NCBI GenBank assembly: GCA_018894105.1
Contig: CM032128.1
Coordinates: forward strand, 20,441,001 to 20,505,000
Reading direction: 5' to 3'
Source of the DNA: Jacaranda mimosifolia
Lineage: Eukaryota > Streptophyta > Magnoliopsida > Lamiales > Bignoniaceae
DNA: 64,000 nucleotides
The notes under the pieces were generated by a model. The model ran no database searches and was not told the DNA's origin. It saw only the letters and a list, made by a program, of their open reading frames with translations. Shown here in pieces: positions 11,288 through 22,693 of the stretch. The stretch's first letter is position 1. The number at the start of each line of letters is the position of its first letter. The position numbers and the translations under genes are program-made.

Positions 11288-12700
11288 ACTTGGTCACGCA
11301 CTGGGTGGTGATCATGGAATAAGTCTTACACAATTGTAATCTTAAATCTTTCAAGTCACAAGATCTTAAGAGACATGGCATCTAAGATCTGTATAGACTT
11401 GTACTAACGATACATAAATCTAAGGGTTATATGTTGCTCTGTCCCATGAGCAATCCCATATGAGATATGGATACATGTTAGTAGGTGATTATTAGGGAAC
11501 AAGGCACTAAAGTCCCGCCCGAAGAATTCACTAGATAGCCGAAGTGGCAATCGATAGTTGCAAATTCTCCAGCTAACACTAGTGTATATAATAGTCCTTT
11601 AACCTGAGGATCTATGGTAACCTTATGTTCAAGTTCTCATGCTTTGGCTCCTCCTTGGTTACTTAGTAGGCAGTTCAGGTGGTGATTGAGCATAAGCTTC
11701 TTAGATATAGAGTTTTATGAGATCCAAGATGGAATCCAACTCAGTTCTATGAGCAAGGGCGAGTATATCTCCTATGTATTATATAATGATCGATTCCAAA
11801 CAATTCTTGCACAAGGTAGTACAACAATTTGGAAAATGAGTTTTTCAAAGATGAGGTCATAAAGTGGAATCAAACATTAGGAATAGAGATATAGTATTGA
11901 GGCTATTGGGGAGCCGAAAAATATCTTAGCCTAGGCCTTTTTCGAGAGATAGAAGACAAAAGGGTCGTATTTGCATGGCACACATAGAGCTATAATGGTT
12001 CTCTAAAATCATTCATTTCGGCTAATTAGTTGGGCTCCATGGGCTTGAGGTCAGACATCAACCATGGAGATTGAGTACTCTTCAATTAATGGAGATTAAT
12101 TGAATTGAGTCGATTAATTTAAGGGAGTTTTAAACTAAAATGAATATATGATATTCAAAAGCCACAAAGAGTTGTGAGCCCATGTCCAATGAATGGTGGA
12201 ACCCATCGGGTCACACATAAAAACAAATTGCATTTCCTAAATGATGGAGGAATTTGTCTAAGTGTTAGAAACTTACTCCAAGTGATCAATTTTGGGGGGA
12301 CCGAAAATTGAGGTTAATTTTGGCTTGATTAATTTAATTGTTAAATTGATCAAATGATTTAAGGAGTTAAATTAGACCAATAATTAATAAGTTAACTATT
12401 TGGTGCCACATGACCATCAATAGGTCAAGTTAAAGAGTTAAGCTAACAATTCTCAGCTTAAAGAGTTAAGCTAATTGACTTAAGAGTTAAATCAAGGGTT
12501 AAATTTATTAAATTAAAGTGTTTAATTTAATTAATGAGAAGAATCATTTTTGGAGGAAAAATTCAAATGAAAGGTTCATTTGGTGTGGCATTTAATCAAT
12601 TTGAAATTAGATTCCAAATGTAATTAAAATGCACACAAAATTCAAATTTGATTGAATTTGCCAACTTGCAAGCAAGTGGGCGGTCTCCCACCTTAAGGAA

Positions 12701-12746
12701 GGTGTGATGCCACCTTGGCATCACACCATCCTCCCTCTATATATAG
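12701..12746 (+). promoter_or_regulatory. Copia-1 3' LTR promoter palindrome and TATA box
   Basis: GGTGTGATGCCA (12701-12712), a 3-base centre, and TGGCATCACACC (12716-12727) form a perfect 12-base inverted repeat. It ends ten bases before CTATATATAG (12737-12746). The same palindrome is found at the same place in the other LTRs of the family except the Copia-1 5' LTR, which lost it. The perfect dyad next to a TATA box fits a binding site for a dimeric regulator or a cruciform; this is inference. Confidence 0.7.
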
Positions 12747-13353
12747 ATATAGAGGTGAGAGTGGGCAGGCAACATTACAATCCATGTGAAGAATTAGATT
12801 CTCACATTTTCCCTCCTTCAAGTGTTGCCTCATGAATTGAAGCTCCACTTCTCTCTTCTCTCGAACCCCTAAATCGACCTCCTTGCTCTCATTTCTCATC
12901 TCTATCTCCAGCTAATATTGAGGAGAAATTGGAAATAGCATTGGTTTGTAGATCATATTGATAGAGGCAAGACAATAGGGTTGTTGTGCCTTGGAGATCC
13001 ACCAGTCAAGGCAGTAAATTGGCGATTTTATTCCAGGAGATCTAGAAGGAATTTTGACATGAAAATTTCACAATAGCTTCATAAAAGAGTTGAGAATCTG
13101 CTGGAATGTTTTCAGAATTTTTGTAGATATTTGGATCATGCAAAAGTTGCATCCTTCTAGCTCCGCCATTGTTTGATAGTTTCTGGATTGAAGAAGAGTT
13201 CTTCATCTTTCATTTGGATTTTGCTAATCAAGGTAACTCTCTATCCAAATATAAATCCTAAGCATGTTTAGATCTTCGTTTGCTTGTAAAGAACTAGTTC
13301 ATTTGAGCTTTTGAAGTTTCTATTATTGGATCATAGTGCCTTACTTGCATTCA

Positions 13354-14075
13354 AAGTTGGCATCACACCTTCCTCAAGGGTGGCGCCAACTAGCCCTTGC
13401 AAGTTGGCATGTGAATTTGAATTTTGTGTGTATTTGAATTTCATTTAATTGGAATCTTCATTTTATCTCATGAAATATCATCTAAATAAATTCTAATGCC
13501 ACACCAAATGAACTCTTCATTTGTGCTTTCCCTCTAAAATTAATTCTTCAAATTAATTACATTAGACTCTTTAATTTAATTAAGTATCCTTTGACTTAAC
13601 TCTTAAGTCAATTTGCTTAACTCCTTAAGCTAACTTGACCAATTGATAGTCATGTGGCACCAAATAATTAACTCCTTAATTAATTGGTCTTAATTTAACT
13701 CCTTAAATTAATTAGATCAATTTAACAATTAAATTGATCAAGCTAAAAATGACTTACAACCATCTACCATGCTTAGAAAATTCTCCTTCATTAAGTTGGA
13801 TTTGCAATTGTCTTTTGTGTGTGATCTATTAGGTTCTATCATTCATTGGACATGGGCTCACAATTCTTTGTGACTTGTAGAATATCAAATATTCACATTA
13901 GTTTAAACTCCTTTAAACTAATGACTCAATTCAATTAATCTCCATTAATTGAAGAGTACCCAATCTCCATGGTCGATGTCCAATCTTAAGCCCATGGAGC
14001 CTAACTGAGTGGCCAAAATAAATGTTTTTGGAGAACCATTCTAGCTCTATGCGTACCATGCAAATACTGTCCTTC
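13354..14075 (-). repeat. Copia-family LTR, right part (continuation of 311-960)
   Basis: After Copia-1 and the second AAGTT the sequence GGCATCACACC completes the palindrome begun at 945-955. It then follows the solo LTR through AT-rich U3 sequence up to about 14075. There the match ends abruptly, leaving about 840 bp of the expected LTR missing. The right breakpoint is therefore a deletion or rearrangement, not a natural LTR end. Confidence 0.85.
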
Positions 14076-14489
14076 TTCACAGCATTAAAATTTATCATCC
14101 TGTCTGTTAGAAAATAGCCTATAACCATCTACTGAAGATTAGTTTGAGTAAATTTAGAAATTTCATCTATTTCCAGGCCTCCATCCTCCTATTCCACTAG
14201 TAATTTTTTGAAAAGTTTTCCATAACAATCTCTAGATGCTTCTAAAGATTTGAAAATTTGAAAGAGAAATAATAGTAATGACAATTACAATGGAGAAATA
14301 GACTAAAACTTGTCAACCGACAAGAAACTTATAATAGGTACTTAAGACAATTATAATCCTATATATGTGATTGATGCGACCAAAAGGCTCTATAGCAAAA
14401 AGATACCTTATGCAAGATATTCTTCTTTATTTTTCATGGTATCTTGGTAATGTTGAGAAAAGATGGAATCGACATCACCATATAGCTGA
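14076..14489. other. Junction sequence, no gene recognised
   Basis: This is AT-rich sequence between the truncated LTR and the En/Spm-like remnant. I see no coding similarity, terminal repeats or RNA gene in it. Possible homology with the region upstream of En/Spm copy 2 is too weak to claim. Confidence 0.5.
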
Positions 14490-16991
14490 TGAGCCTAATG
14501 ATTCACAACTTAATTTCTAATATTTAAATTATTTTCTCAAGTTTGAAAACCAGTTGGTAGTTATTCATATTTTACTGTAATATCTATTGAGAAGTTAGTT
14601 CATAGATATGTGTTAACCAATTTTCCTACAGTTTATTGCTATGTTTAGTGAGTAATTTTTTGACTTACATTACTAATTAAGTTCATATTTTTATACATCT
14701 AATATAATAAATTCAAATAGAGAACTTTGGAATATTGTAGATATAATGAGGGGTTATACTAGAAAATGCTACTGAGATGACAAAAAGGTTTATTTAGAGT
14801 TTGTTTGTTGGTTTTTTGATGTATGAATAAATCATCAGTTTGTGCTAGTTTTGAATCTTAGTTGGTAATATGCACAACTAACATTAGAAATTTATGTTTT
14901 AGATTGACAAAGATTACAACAATCTTAGAGAATCAAATAAAGCAGTTCATAATATTACTTTTGCCGAAGGTCCTTTCAACCAAGCTAAAAGGTTCACCAT
15001 TTATAATGTTAATGGATACAAATTTTGAACATTTGCTCAAGAAAAAGTATTAAAAACTCATGATAGTGGAGTTTTGCCACATTTGGTATAAAAAGTTACT
15101 CAAGCAATAGTAATGCCCAATGTAGTTTGGAGGGGTGCATTATAATGTAAAATTGATAGACATTATCGAACTGAGCTACAATAGTTTATTCACTATTTCC
15201 TTATTTAAATGTAAATAGGCTAATAGGAGTAATCCAAGAGGCAGGTGCAAGAAGCTAATTTGGACTTTACTTCTGTTAACTTTGTATTATTAATACATAT
15301 TTGTGCACACTGATGAGCCATGCATAAATACTTCTAAAACTCAAATGATTTATTATGTGGAGGATGAGAAGAAAAAAGGTCAGAGCATCTAATTAATTTA
15401 AAGCCAAGATTATGATGTCTAATGAGGCTTACCATCACAAAATTTAGACCACTTATTCCCTAATGAAACCACACACATGCAATTAGTAAAAGTTGAGACA
15501 AAGGATGTTTCTCAAAGTTAAACGAATAATGAAAACATTGATGATGATACTGAGGTTATGGTTCTCTGGTAGTATGATTACATTCATTATTTTTTTAAAT
15601 GTTATAAGATATTTATATACATGCACTTGTTTTGGTTATGTTATTATATGATTCATAAGTTCACGTTTTCCTTTCATATATGAATTATATAATTTATATT
15701 TTTATACTTATTAATCTCACAATTTTGCAGATATGCTTAGGCTTAAGAGACATGTAACAAGGTGTCAGTCTACACCTGCTCAACTTTATTTGAGTCGAGG
15801 AACCTAAGGGAAAATGCTACTCAGTGGGCCAGTAACTCAGCTGCATCTACTGAGCTAGGGCCATATGATTAGCTAGGCCATTTATTTAGACAGGACCATA
15901 TGATTAGCTTGATCCACATGGCCAATCAGAATTGTGTACTTACAGGAAAAAAGTGGATTGTTGGCTTGATAGGTATATGATTTACTAACTATGTACATAC
16001 TAGTTTTGATTTAATTATTCCAATTAAGTTATATATCTACTAAATAACATTTTATTTGTGTTTTACTTTTTAGATAAGGATAGTGAGGTAAAATAAACAC
16101 GCCTTAGGGTGCTAAACATGTTTGTACTTCCTCCAGGTCAAAGGCGGTCTTAAAATGGAATCTAGAGGGCCAACTTGTTGGAGAAGCAACTAGCCTACTA
16201 AGGGGATTTTTGAGACATATTAGTGATTTTCATGATAACATTCCCATTAGTTATGATATGTGGCCTAAAACTCCATTACGTTACAAAGACAAAAAGTATG
16301 AACAAATCTAAAAAAGGTATAAATACATTTATTTGAGTGAATTTAATTTTTGATTGTTTACGATTATTAAATTGTAATTTATTATGTTTTCTTTGAAGGA
16401 AAAACTTGAAGTCTTTGATGGGCAGAACAAAAATTATATTACGGGTAGTTTGAGAAAGAAAGGAAGGGACAACCATGTGAGGTTGTTTCATGAATATTAT
16501 GTCCCATTCCTCAATTGAAAGGCTAATATTGAGAGGTATCCACAAGACATCTCTAGAGATTATTGCGTCTGGTTTCTGAGGTATAAACTAAGTGACACGA
16601 CAATGGTAGTCAGCATATATTAGAAATTCTTATGCAATATTTACCATTTAGTGGTATCATTATTTTTTTCTACTTATACAAAAGATGTACAGTAAAAATG
16701 CTTCCAACCACCGCCAACAAATAATTATTCATACTTTTGGGTCAAAGACACTAGTTGGGAAAAGGAATCAGATGGTATACTTAATTTATATTCTGTTATT
16801 TTTAAATAATAAAGTGGTTATTTCATAATGTTGCTAATTGGCTACAAATTGTAGGAAATTCAAATTGCGCAACATTGCAATAAAGGAGAATTCTAAGCCA
16901 TTGCCCACATGAAAAAGAGATGAGTTTTTTTTATTAATGATGAGGCTAAACAAAAATAATAAAAGTATAAAATGTTGCGTATTATTTTATA

Positions 16992-17500
16992 GGGAGATAA
17001 ATAGTTTGCCATCTGAACTATGTACGTTTTTACACTTTGCTAACTAATTTTTTTTTCCTATGAAATTTTACCGTCAAATTACACTTTTTTACACCTTGCC
17101 ACATGCAAACAAATTCCAATGAAATATGGAAAAATTTCATCACATCAATGGTAGAAGCCTTCTTTTTAAAGTATTATAATCAAATCTTCCAATTTTATGG
17201 GCATAATAGTTATCTCCTTAGTGTAGTCTTATTAAATCGTAAAATGCAATGAAATTTTTTCAATGTACTTTCAAGTGCATATACGGTGATAATTCAAGTT
17301 AAAGAAGGTAGTTATTCAACAAAGTGATGAAAAATGCCTTTAGAAAAGACTCATGCCACTTTTGTGATGGAATACTATAAAATATTTTTATTGAAATTGA
17401 TTTATATATTGCAAGATGAAATAAAAAGTATAGTTTGGGTGGTGAAGTGTCGCAAAAAAAAAAAAAAAAAATAGTTAGAATGGCAAAGTATTTTTATCAC
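16992..17500. mobile_element. Mutator-like MITE, 509 bp, in En/Spm copy 1
   Basis: Terminal inverted repeats of about 30 bases start GGGAGATAAATAGTTTGCC on the left and GTGATAAAAATACTTTGCC on the complement of the right. The 9-bp flanks TATTTTATA (16983-16991) and TATTTTACA (17501-17509) agree at 8 of 9, the Mutator-type duplication length. En/Spm copy 2 reads straight through this site near 40100, which gives an empty site. There is no coding capacity; an A-run of about 20 lies near the right end. Confidence 0.85.
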
Positions 17501-18022
17501 TATTTTACATTATTTTTGAAATGTTATATATTATAAGATTTGGGTGTTTACATGTTTATTGTTATGTATATGAAGAACTGCGGTGAAACTCAGACTAGTT
17601 CCCAAAGATAGGCCCACGCCAACATCTTTAGAAAAGAACACCTACGATGCTTTCGAGGTATGGGATTCAATGTTTGATGTCTCATATCTTTGGAGTCAAC
17701 CAACCATTTAAAAGGTGTTCATCTAGTAATTGTGCATCAAATGTTGAAATTCAAGAGTTGAAAAATGAGGCTACAACATTGAAGAGTACGTGGGAGAGAA
17801 TATTATCTTTTCTTGTCCAACAACTTGAAGGTTAATTGGCGTCCGGTTTCCTTAACGTGTTTCAAACTTTTAGTTTTAACTTGTAATATACAATATTAAT
17901 AAAAGTTATTTCACCGCGAAGTTGATCTTTTCTTTGTTATAAGTATAATTGTGACATTTTTAAATTGTTAATAATCCAGCTACTAAGAATCTGGCATCGT
18001 TAATAGCATTGCAACAACTTGG

Positions 18023-18050
18023 ATATATATATATATATATATATATATTT
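18023..18050. repeat. (TA)n microsatellite
   Basis: This is about 14 uninterrupted TA units within the 3' region of En/Spm copy 1. Copy 2 has only a short ATAT at the matching place (about 42670), so the tract expanded after the copies separated. Confidence 0.9.
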
Positions 18051-19695
18051 TGGTGTTTTGGTGAATCTTAAACTAAAATGTTTACTTTGTAATTGTCTAT
18101 GGATCTAACAATAGATCTATTTAGTTTGGCCTTTTCTAAGGATTTGTTGAATTGATTATAAAAGCAATATATTTGTCAACTAGTGGCAGAGTTAAGGCAT
18201 AAGAAGTACTCAAATCTTGTAATAATTTATTTTCTGTCAAATAGAGGATAGAAATCTATGGCAGAATTAAGTAATTAAGTTTCTTCATTCTTTTTAAGCT
18301 TCATTTCTATAAATAGGATATGTATTTAGTTTTCTCCAAAAGAACATAATTGTAACTATATTTCTTTATTCATTTCTATGTATTTGGTTACATAGTGACT
18401 ATTAAGAGTAAACGGATACTACTACTACGCACCAAAGTTTCTTGTTGAATTTCCAGTTATTGCCTACTTCTAATAATAAAAAGAGAAACCTTTTGACAAC
18501 TCCGTATCCTTTTATAATCAATCTTCATGCAGTCTACTCTTTGGTTGGTACATGTGCACTTTACTATATAGATTCTTTAGGATCTAACCTAAAGAAGTCT
18601 TGGAATTTATAAAGAGTTTCATAGAATCTTCACTTATCAAATAATAGACCTTTGCCATACTAGAAAAAACATCACTTATCCTACTTGATTTGGATCTTCA
18701 AAAAAGCAATGTTATGTGTACTAAATTTATGCTCTTTTTTCTTTTCGTTGGAGACTAGATATGTGATGACTGCTTTACAGAAATTGATCACTATTTATGG
18801 TCTCAATCAAATTTCTCATATGCTTTGTCCTGCATCTTAGTCATATTTTTTTATATAATTTGTGTAGTAATAGTCTATAGTTTTGGTTCAATTAGATAGA
18901 CTTGCTTGAAAAGTTTGTCGTTTTAACAAAAGGCAATTAAATGAAAAATGAACTTGTTAGTGGTTTTCAAGATTATCAATACTTTGTTCCAGAGTCAATT
19001 GAAAATTTCCTTGCTTTAGGAATTGGAACTATAGATGGTTGATTGATTAATAAAAACTTCCTCTGATGTTTAAACTAGTTTTTTTCCCGGAATATGCATG
19101 CTAAAGGCGTGTTTCTTTCATTTCCAGGAATGACTACGCTATGGTTTTATATAAAGGAATGACAACTATGAATCTTATTTTTACTATATGTTTATGATAC
19201 CTAAAACCATACATTCCAGTCTTTTTCTCCATGCCGACCTTGTTAGAATTGAACAATATATTTGAAATCTTAGGGATTGTATTATTTGTTCTTTTTTTCC
19301 TTTTTATGTGAATATTTAATATAATTTAATGAAAATATCTTTATATAAGTTGAGGTTAGGAATGCAAATGAATTAAGTAAAATATATTATTGTTTAAATT
19401 TAGTTTGAATTTCTTTATCAAAATTAAAGTGCCCTATATGTACTCTATTCCCCCCCCCCCCCCTCCCTATTTTACGCCAAAGATTCGGACTCACCAACAC
19501 AAATAAGGGGTTCATCCTCAAACAACCATGGCCCACGAAGCCAGAGCCCATCATCTCTTTTTGCTTAGTTGATAGATCTGTTATTTTAAAATATGACTTT
19601 CACTTCATGGGCTCAATAATATTTTTTGGTTTAAAAAAAGTATATGTTATTTTGATATTTACTTATTGTTGATGTAGTCATAAACTTGTTTTATG

Positions 19696-21636
19696 TGTTG
19701 GAATAGTGCCTCGCAACCAATTAGATTGGCATGTAAACTATTTCACTTGTGATACAATCTTCATTGAATGATATTCTTACAAAATGGCTATCTTCATCTC
19801 ATGCTTATTTTACTTCAGTGGCATTTGGTTGAAGCCCCTAAATCACACAAGACTATGGGACTTGGTTGCACACTGAGTGGTGATCATGAAATAAGTCTCT
19901 ATGGTTGTGATTTTAAATACTCCAAGTCATAGAATCTTATGAGATGGGACATCTAAGATTCGGATAGACTTATACTAATGATGCATAAATCCAAGGAGTT
20001 GGATATTGCTCCATTTTATGAGCAATCCATATTAGACATAGATGCATGTTAGTGGGAGCATGTTAGAGAATAAGTTCACTAAAAACTCGACTGGAGAATT
20101 CACTAGATAGCTGAAGTGGCAAGTCAGCAGTGGCAAGTTCTCCAACTTATGCTAGTGCATATAATTAGTCCTTTGAACTGAAGATCCACGGTAGCCTTGT
20201 GTTTAGGTCCTCATATTTTGACTCTTCACCGACCACGTAGGGGGTCATCTGGGTTAAGATTAGGTATGAGCTATTTAGACATGGGGGTTTGTGAGATTCA
20301 AGATGGGATCCTTCTCCTTGTTGTTGTGAAAGATGAGTGCATCTCCTATGTATTATATAATATTAATTCCATGAAATCCTTGTGCAAGGTAGTGTAACAA
20401 CTTTGAAAAGAAGTTTTCCAAAGATGAGGTCATAAAGAGGAATCGAACATTGGAATTAGAAATATAGTTATCGAGGCTATTGGAGAGCAGACAAATATTT
20501 TGCTCTAGGCCTCTTTCAGGAGATAGGAGATGGAAGGACTGTATTTACATGGAAAGCATAGAGCTAGAATGGTTCATTGCATCATATTCATTCATCCAAT
20601 TAGTTGGGCTTCATGGGCTTGTTGCTAGACATCGACTATGGAGATTGGGTACTCCTTTATTAATGGAGATTAATTGAAAGAGTTATTAGTTTAAAAGAGT
20701 TTAAACAAATGTGAATATTTTAATATTCAAAATATCAAAATGAGTAGTGAGCCCATGCCAAATAACTGATTGAAGGAGTTAAGCCAATCTAATTAATTAA
20801 ATTATAGATTTAATTTAATTAAAGTAAGAATTTATATTTTGGAGAAAAATTCAAATGAAAGAGTTCAGTTGAATTTAATTAGAGTTAATTTGCATTACAT
20901 TTCATAAGATGAAATGAAGATGCAAATTATATGCAAATGCATGTGAATTTGAAATTCACATGCAAGTTGGCAAGTTGGCCAACAAGCATGGGAGGTGTGA
21001 TGCCAACTTGCATCACACTCTTCTCTCTATAAATACCCCTAGTGGTCGGCCATGTGATGGTCTTCCATTAGATTCCCTTTTTCCCTCCAAAAGTGTGGTA
21101 TTTCATGTGTTGAAGATTCACACTCTCCAAACTCTCTCCTTCTCAATTTCTCTCCAAACAACACTCTCTCACCTTCATCCTCAAGTTACCTAGCAGATTT
21201 GAGGCTGATTTAGGACCCTCCTTGAGTGTGTGGACTAATTCATTAGAGGTCCAAAACTTGGGGGACTTGTTGCTCCTTGGTAAACCATTAATGTATTTTG
21301 TGTGGTAGATTTGAAGGACCTAGGAGTTTTTGATTTGCAAGAAATTTCATCATCTTCTACCTTGGTGTGTTGTGGAGTTCTCTACCAATTTTGAGGATTT
21401 TTGAAGTTGTGGAATACAGTCAACTGTTGGCATCGTTTTGCTGTGTGTTGGTTGCTCTATTGAAGTGTTCATTGGAGTCTTTCTCCTCTTGCCTTTGGAT
21501 TTGGCTTTAAAGGTAAACTTTCTAGATCTAAATCCTTATTATAAGCTTGATTAGATCCTTGGAGTGGAATGGTTAAGTTATATTTATCCTTTTTTACGGA
21601 TTTGTATTGTGGATCCTTAGCCTACTCCTATTTTCA
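19696..21636 (+). repeat. Copia-2 5' LTR
   Basis: It begins TGTTGGAATAGTGCC and ends CCTATTTTCA directly before the primer-binding site. It is 1941 bp, shorter than the 3' copy (2099 bp), mostly through an internal deletion around 20760, where the 3' LTR has additional sequence (about 29310-29540). Confidence 0.93.
20994..21035 (+). promoter_or_regulatory. Copia-2 5' LTR promoter palindrome and TATA box
   Basis: GTGTGATGC and GCATCACAC form a 9-base inverted repeat with a 6-base centre (20995-21018), followed by CTATAAATA at 21027-21035. The same arrangement is in the 3' LTR at about 29741-29785. It corresponds to the 12-base palindrome of Copia-1 (12701-12727). Confidence 0.65.
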
Positions 21637-21638
21637 AG

Positions 21639-21651
21639 TGGTATCAAAGCC
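21639..21651 (+). other. Copia-2 primer-binding site
   Basis: TGGTATCAAAGCC, two bases after the LTR end, differs at one position from the usual initiator methionine tRNA complement TGGTATCAGAGCC. Confidence 0.88.
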
Positions 21652-21885
21652 TAATTCATGCTTTAATTTGGATTTTGGTGGATTAATTGATGTTATGAAT
21701 TGATCATAATCACCAAATACTTGATTCAATTTATGAATTTGAGTATTCGATTGATTTTGCATATGACTCCTTTTGTGATGAATTGAGATATGTTAATATG
21801 TGATTTAAGTGTTAATTCATGTTTTGGCATGATTTTGATTCATGGATGATTATGTTAAATGTTGATTTAGCATTGGATGATGTTA

Positions 21886-22693
21886 AGGCTGTAAATGAAT
21901 ATTCAAAAATTCCTTTGCCGTTCATTGGTATCCATTTATACAAAATTTATCTGCATCCATTTAAAGTGAATATTATCCGTATTCGATTAGTAGATATCCG
22001 ATTATAAATGGATACGAATATTGTAAATGCGTATCTGATTCGTTTGATATCCGCTCCACATATATTTATTAAACAATATATTATTTATATTTTTTCATAA
22101 AAATCTAATAATCCATATAAATATATATATTATAATTGAAGAAATGGAAAGAAAAAAAGAATAAATTTAAAAAACTATTGTAATATAGAGAAAAATACTG
22201 AAGAATAAAGTTAATCAATATTAGTATTGTTGGTTGAATTTATAACTACTATACTTAAATGCCATTATCAATATTAATTAGTACTAATAATTAATTATAA
22301 AGCTAATTATTAATTAAAAACTATGCTATTTGTTTGATTGCTATCTTTTTAATGAAATTGTATAATTCCTTCTTTTAATTAAAAATATATATTTATTATA
22401 AATTCAAAAATTTACGGATTTGGATATTCGTAAATAGATATTTAGATAGTTGTTATCGAATATGAATATCAAAAAAATAACTCAACGAATAAGTTTAATC
22501 CAAATATGATTCATTTGAATAATTATAATCGAATACGAATATATCTGAATTTGACCAATATCCGACGGATACAAATTGGATGTCATTTTTAAATATCCAT
22601 CAATCTGTATCTGTATCCAAGTATTCAAAAAGTTAAATGGATACGAATATGAAAATAGTGTATTCGATCCGTTTAATATCCGTTTACACCCCT
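21886..22693. mobile_element. hAT-like MITE, 808 bp, in the Copia-2 leader
   Basis: The ends AGGCTGTAAATG and (complement) AGGGGTGTAAACG form short inverted repeats. The 8-bp flanks TGATGTTA (21878-21885) and AGATGTTA (22694-22701) agree at 7 of 8, the hAT-type length. The Copia-1 leader at about 3340-3360 reads GGATGTTATATGTTG with no insert, giving an empty site. The interior repeats GGATACGAATAT-like motifs on both strands, as subterminal repeats do. No open frame of note is present. Confidence 0.85.

Larger units (their letters stand above)
961..13353 (+). mobile_element. Copia-1: full-length LTR retrotransposon with nested solo LTR
   Basis: This is a complete Ty1/copia element with 5' LTR (961-3102), primer-binding site, untranslated leader, gag, protease, integrase, reverse transcriptase, RNase H, polypurine tract and 3' LTR (8904-13353, interrupted). 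It is flanked by an exact 5-bp target duplication AAGTT (956-960, 13354-13358). The domain order PR-IN-RT-RH is the copia order. The LTRs differ at about 14 of the first ~169 aligned bases, counted by eye and mostly transitions, so the insertion is old. gag and pol carry many stops and frameshifts, so the element is not autonomous. The gag (UBN2-type) and integrase wording resembles plant Tork/Angela-like copias; the clade is inference. Confidence 0.95.
8904..13353 (+). repeat. Copia-1 3' LTR, split by a solo LTR
   Basis: The left part is 8904-9073 and the right part 11293-13353, together about 2.23 kb. The first dinucleotide TG has mutated to TA. The right end is TTGCATTCA, followed by the target duplication AAGTT. 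The break at 9073 falls where the 5' LTR continues without interruption (about 1130), which shows the intervening sequence is an insertion. Confidence 0.93.
14490..19695 (+). pseudogene. Ptta/En/Spm-type plant transposase gene, copy 1 (decayed)
   Basis: Conserved pieces lie in order with AT-rich introns between them. 16134-16313 reads KWNLEGQLVGEATSL, then ISYDMWPKTP. About 16398-16607 reads FDGQNKNYITGSLRKKGRDN. 16684-16785 reads MYSKNASNHRQQIIIHTFGS, matching the NRANR...HTxGSKSF block typical of the Ptta/En/Spm transposase family (Pfam Transposase_24). A C-terminal coiled-coil-like exon is at 17731-17835 (EIQELKNEATTLKSTWERI). Stops interrupt several exons. The same exons recur at 37668-43501. 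The element's own CACTA termini were not found. A 509-bp MITE (16992-17500) and Copia-2 interrupt it; the tail resumes at 30378. Sequence at about 18215-18428 and 18500-19195 has no counterpart in copy 2. A poly-C run sits at 19450-19463. Confidence 0.8.

Noticed and set aside
18218..18430. Solo LTR of a small TRIM element in En/Spm copy 1
   Set aside because: It has TG...CA-like ends and a TATA motif, but no matching 5-bp duplication; kept only as an unexplained indel.
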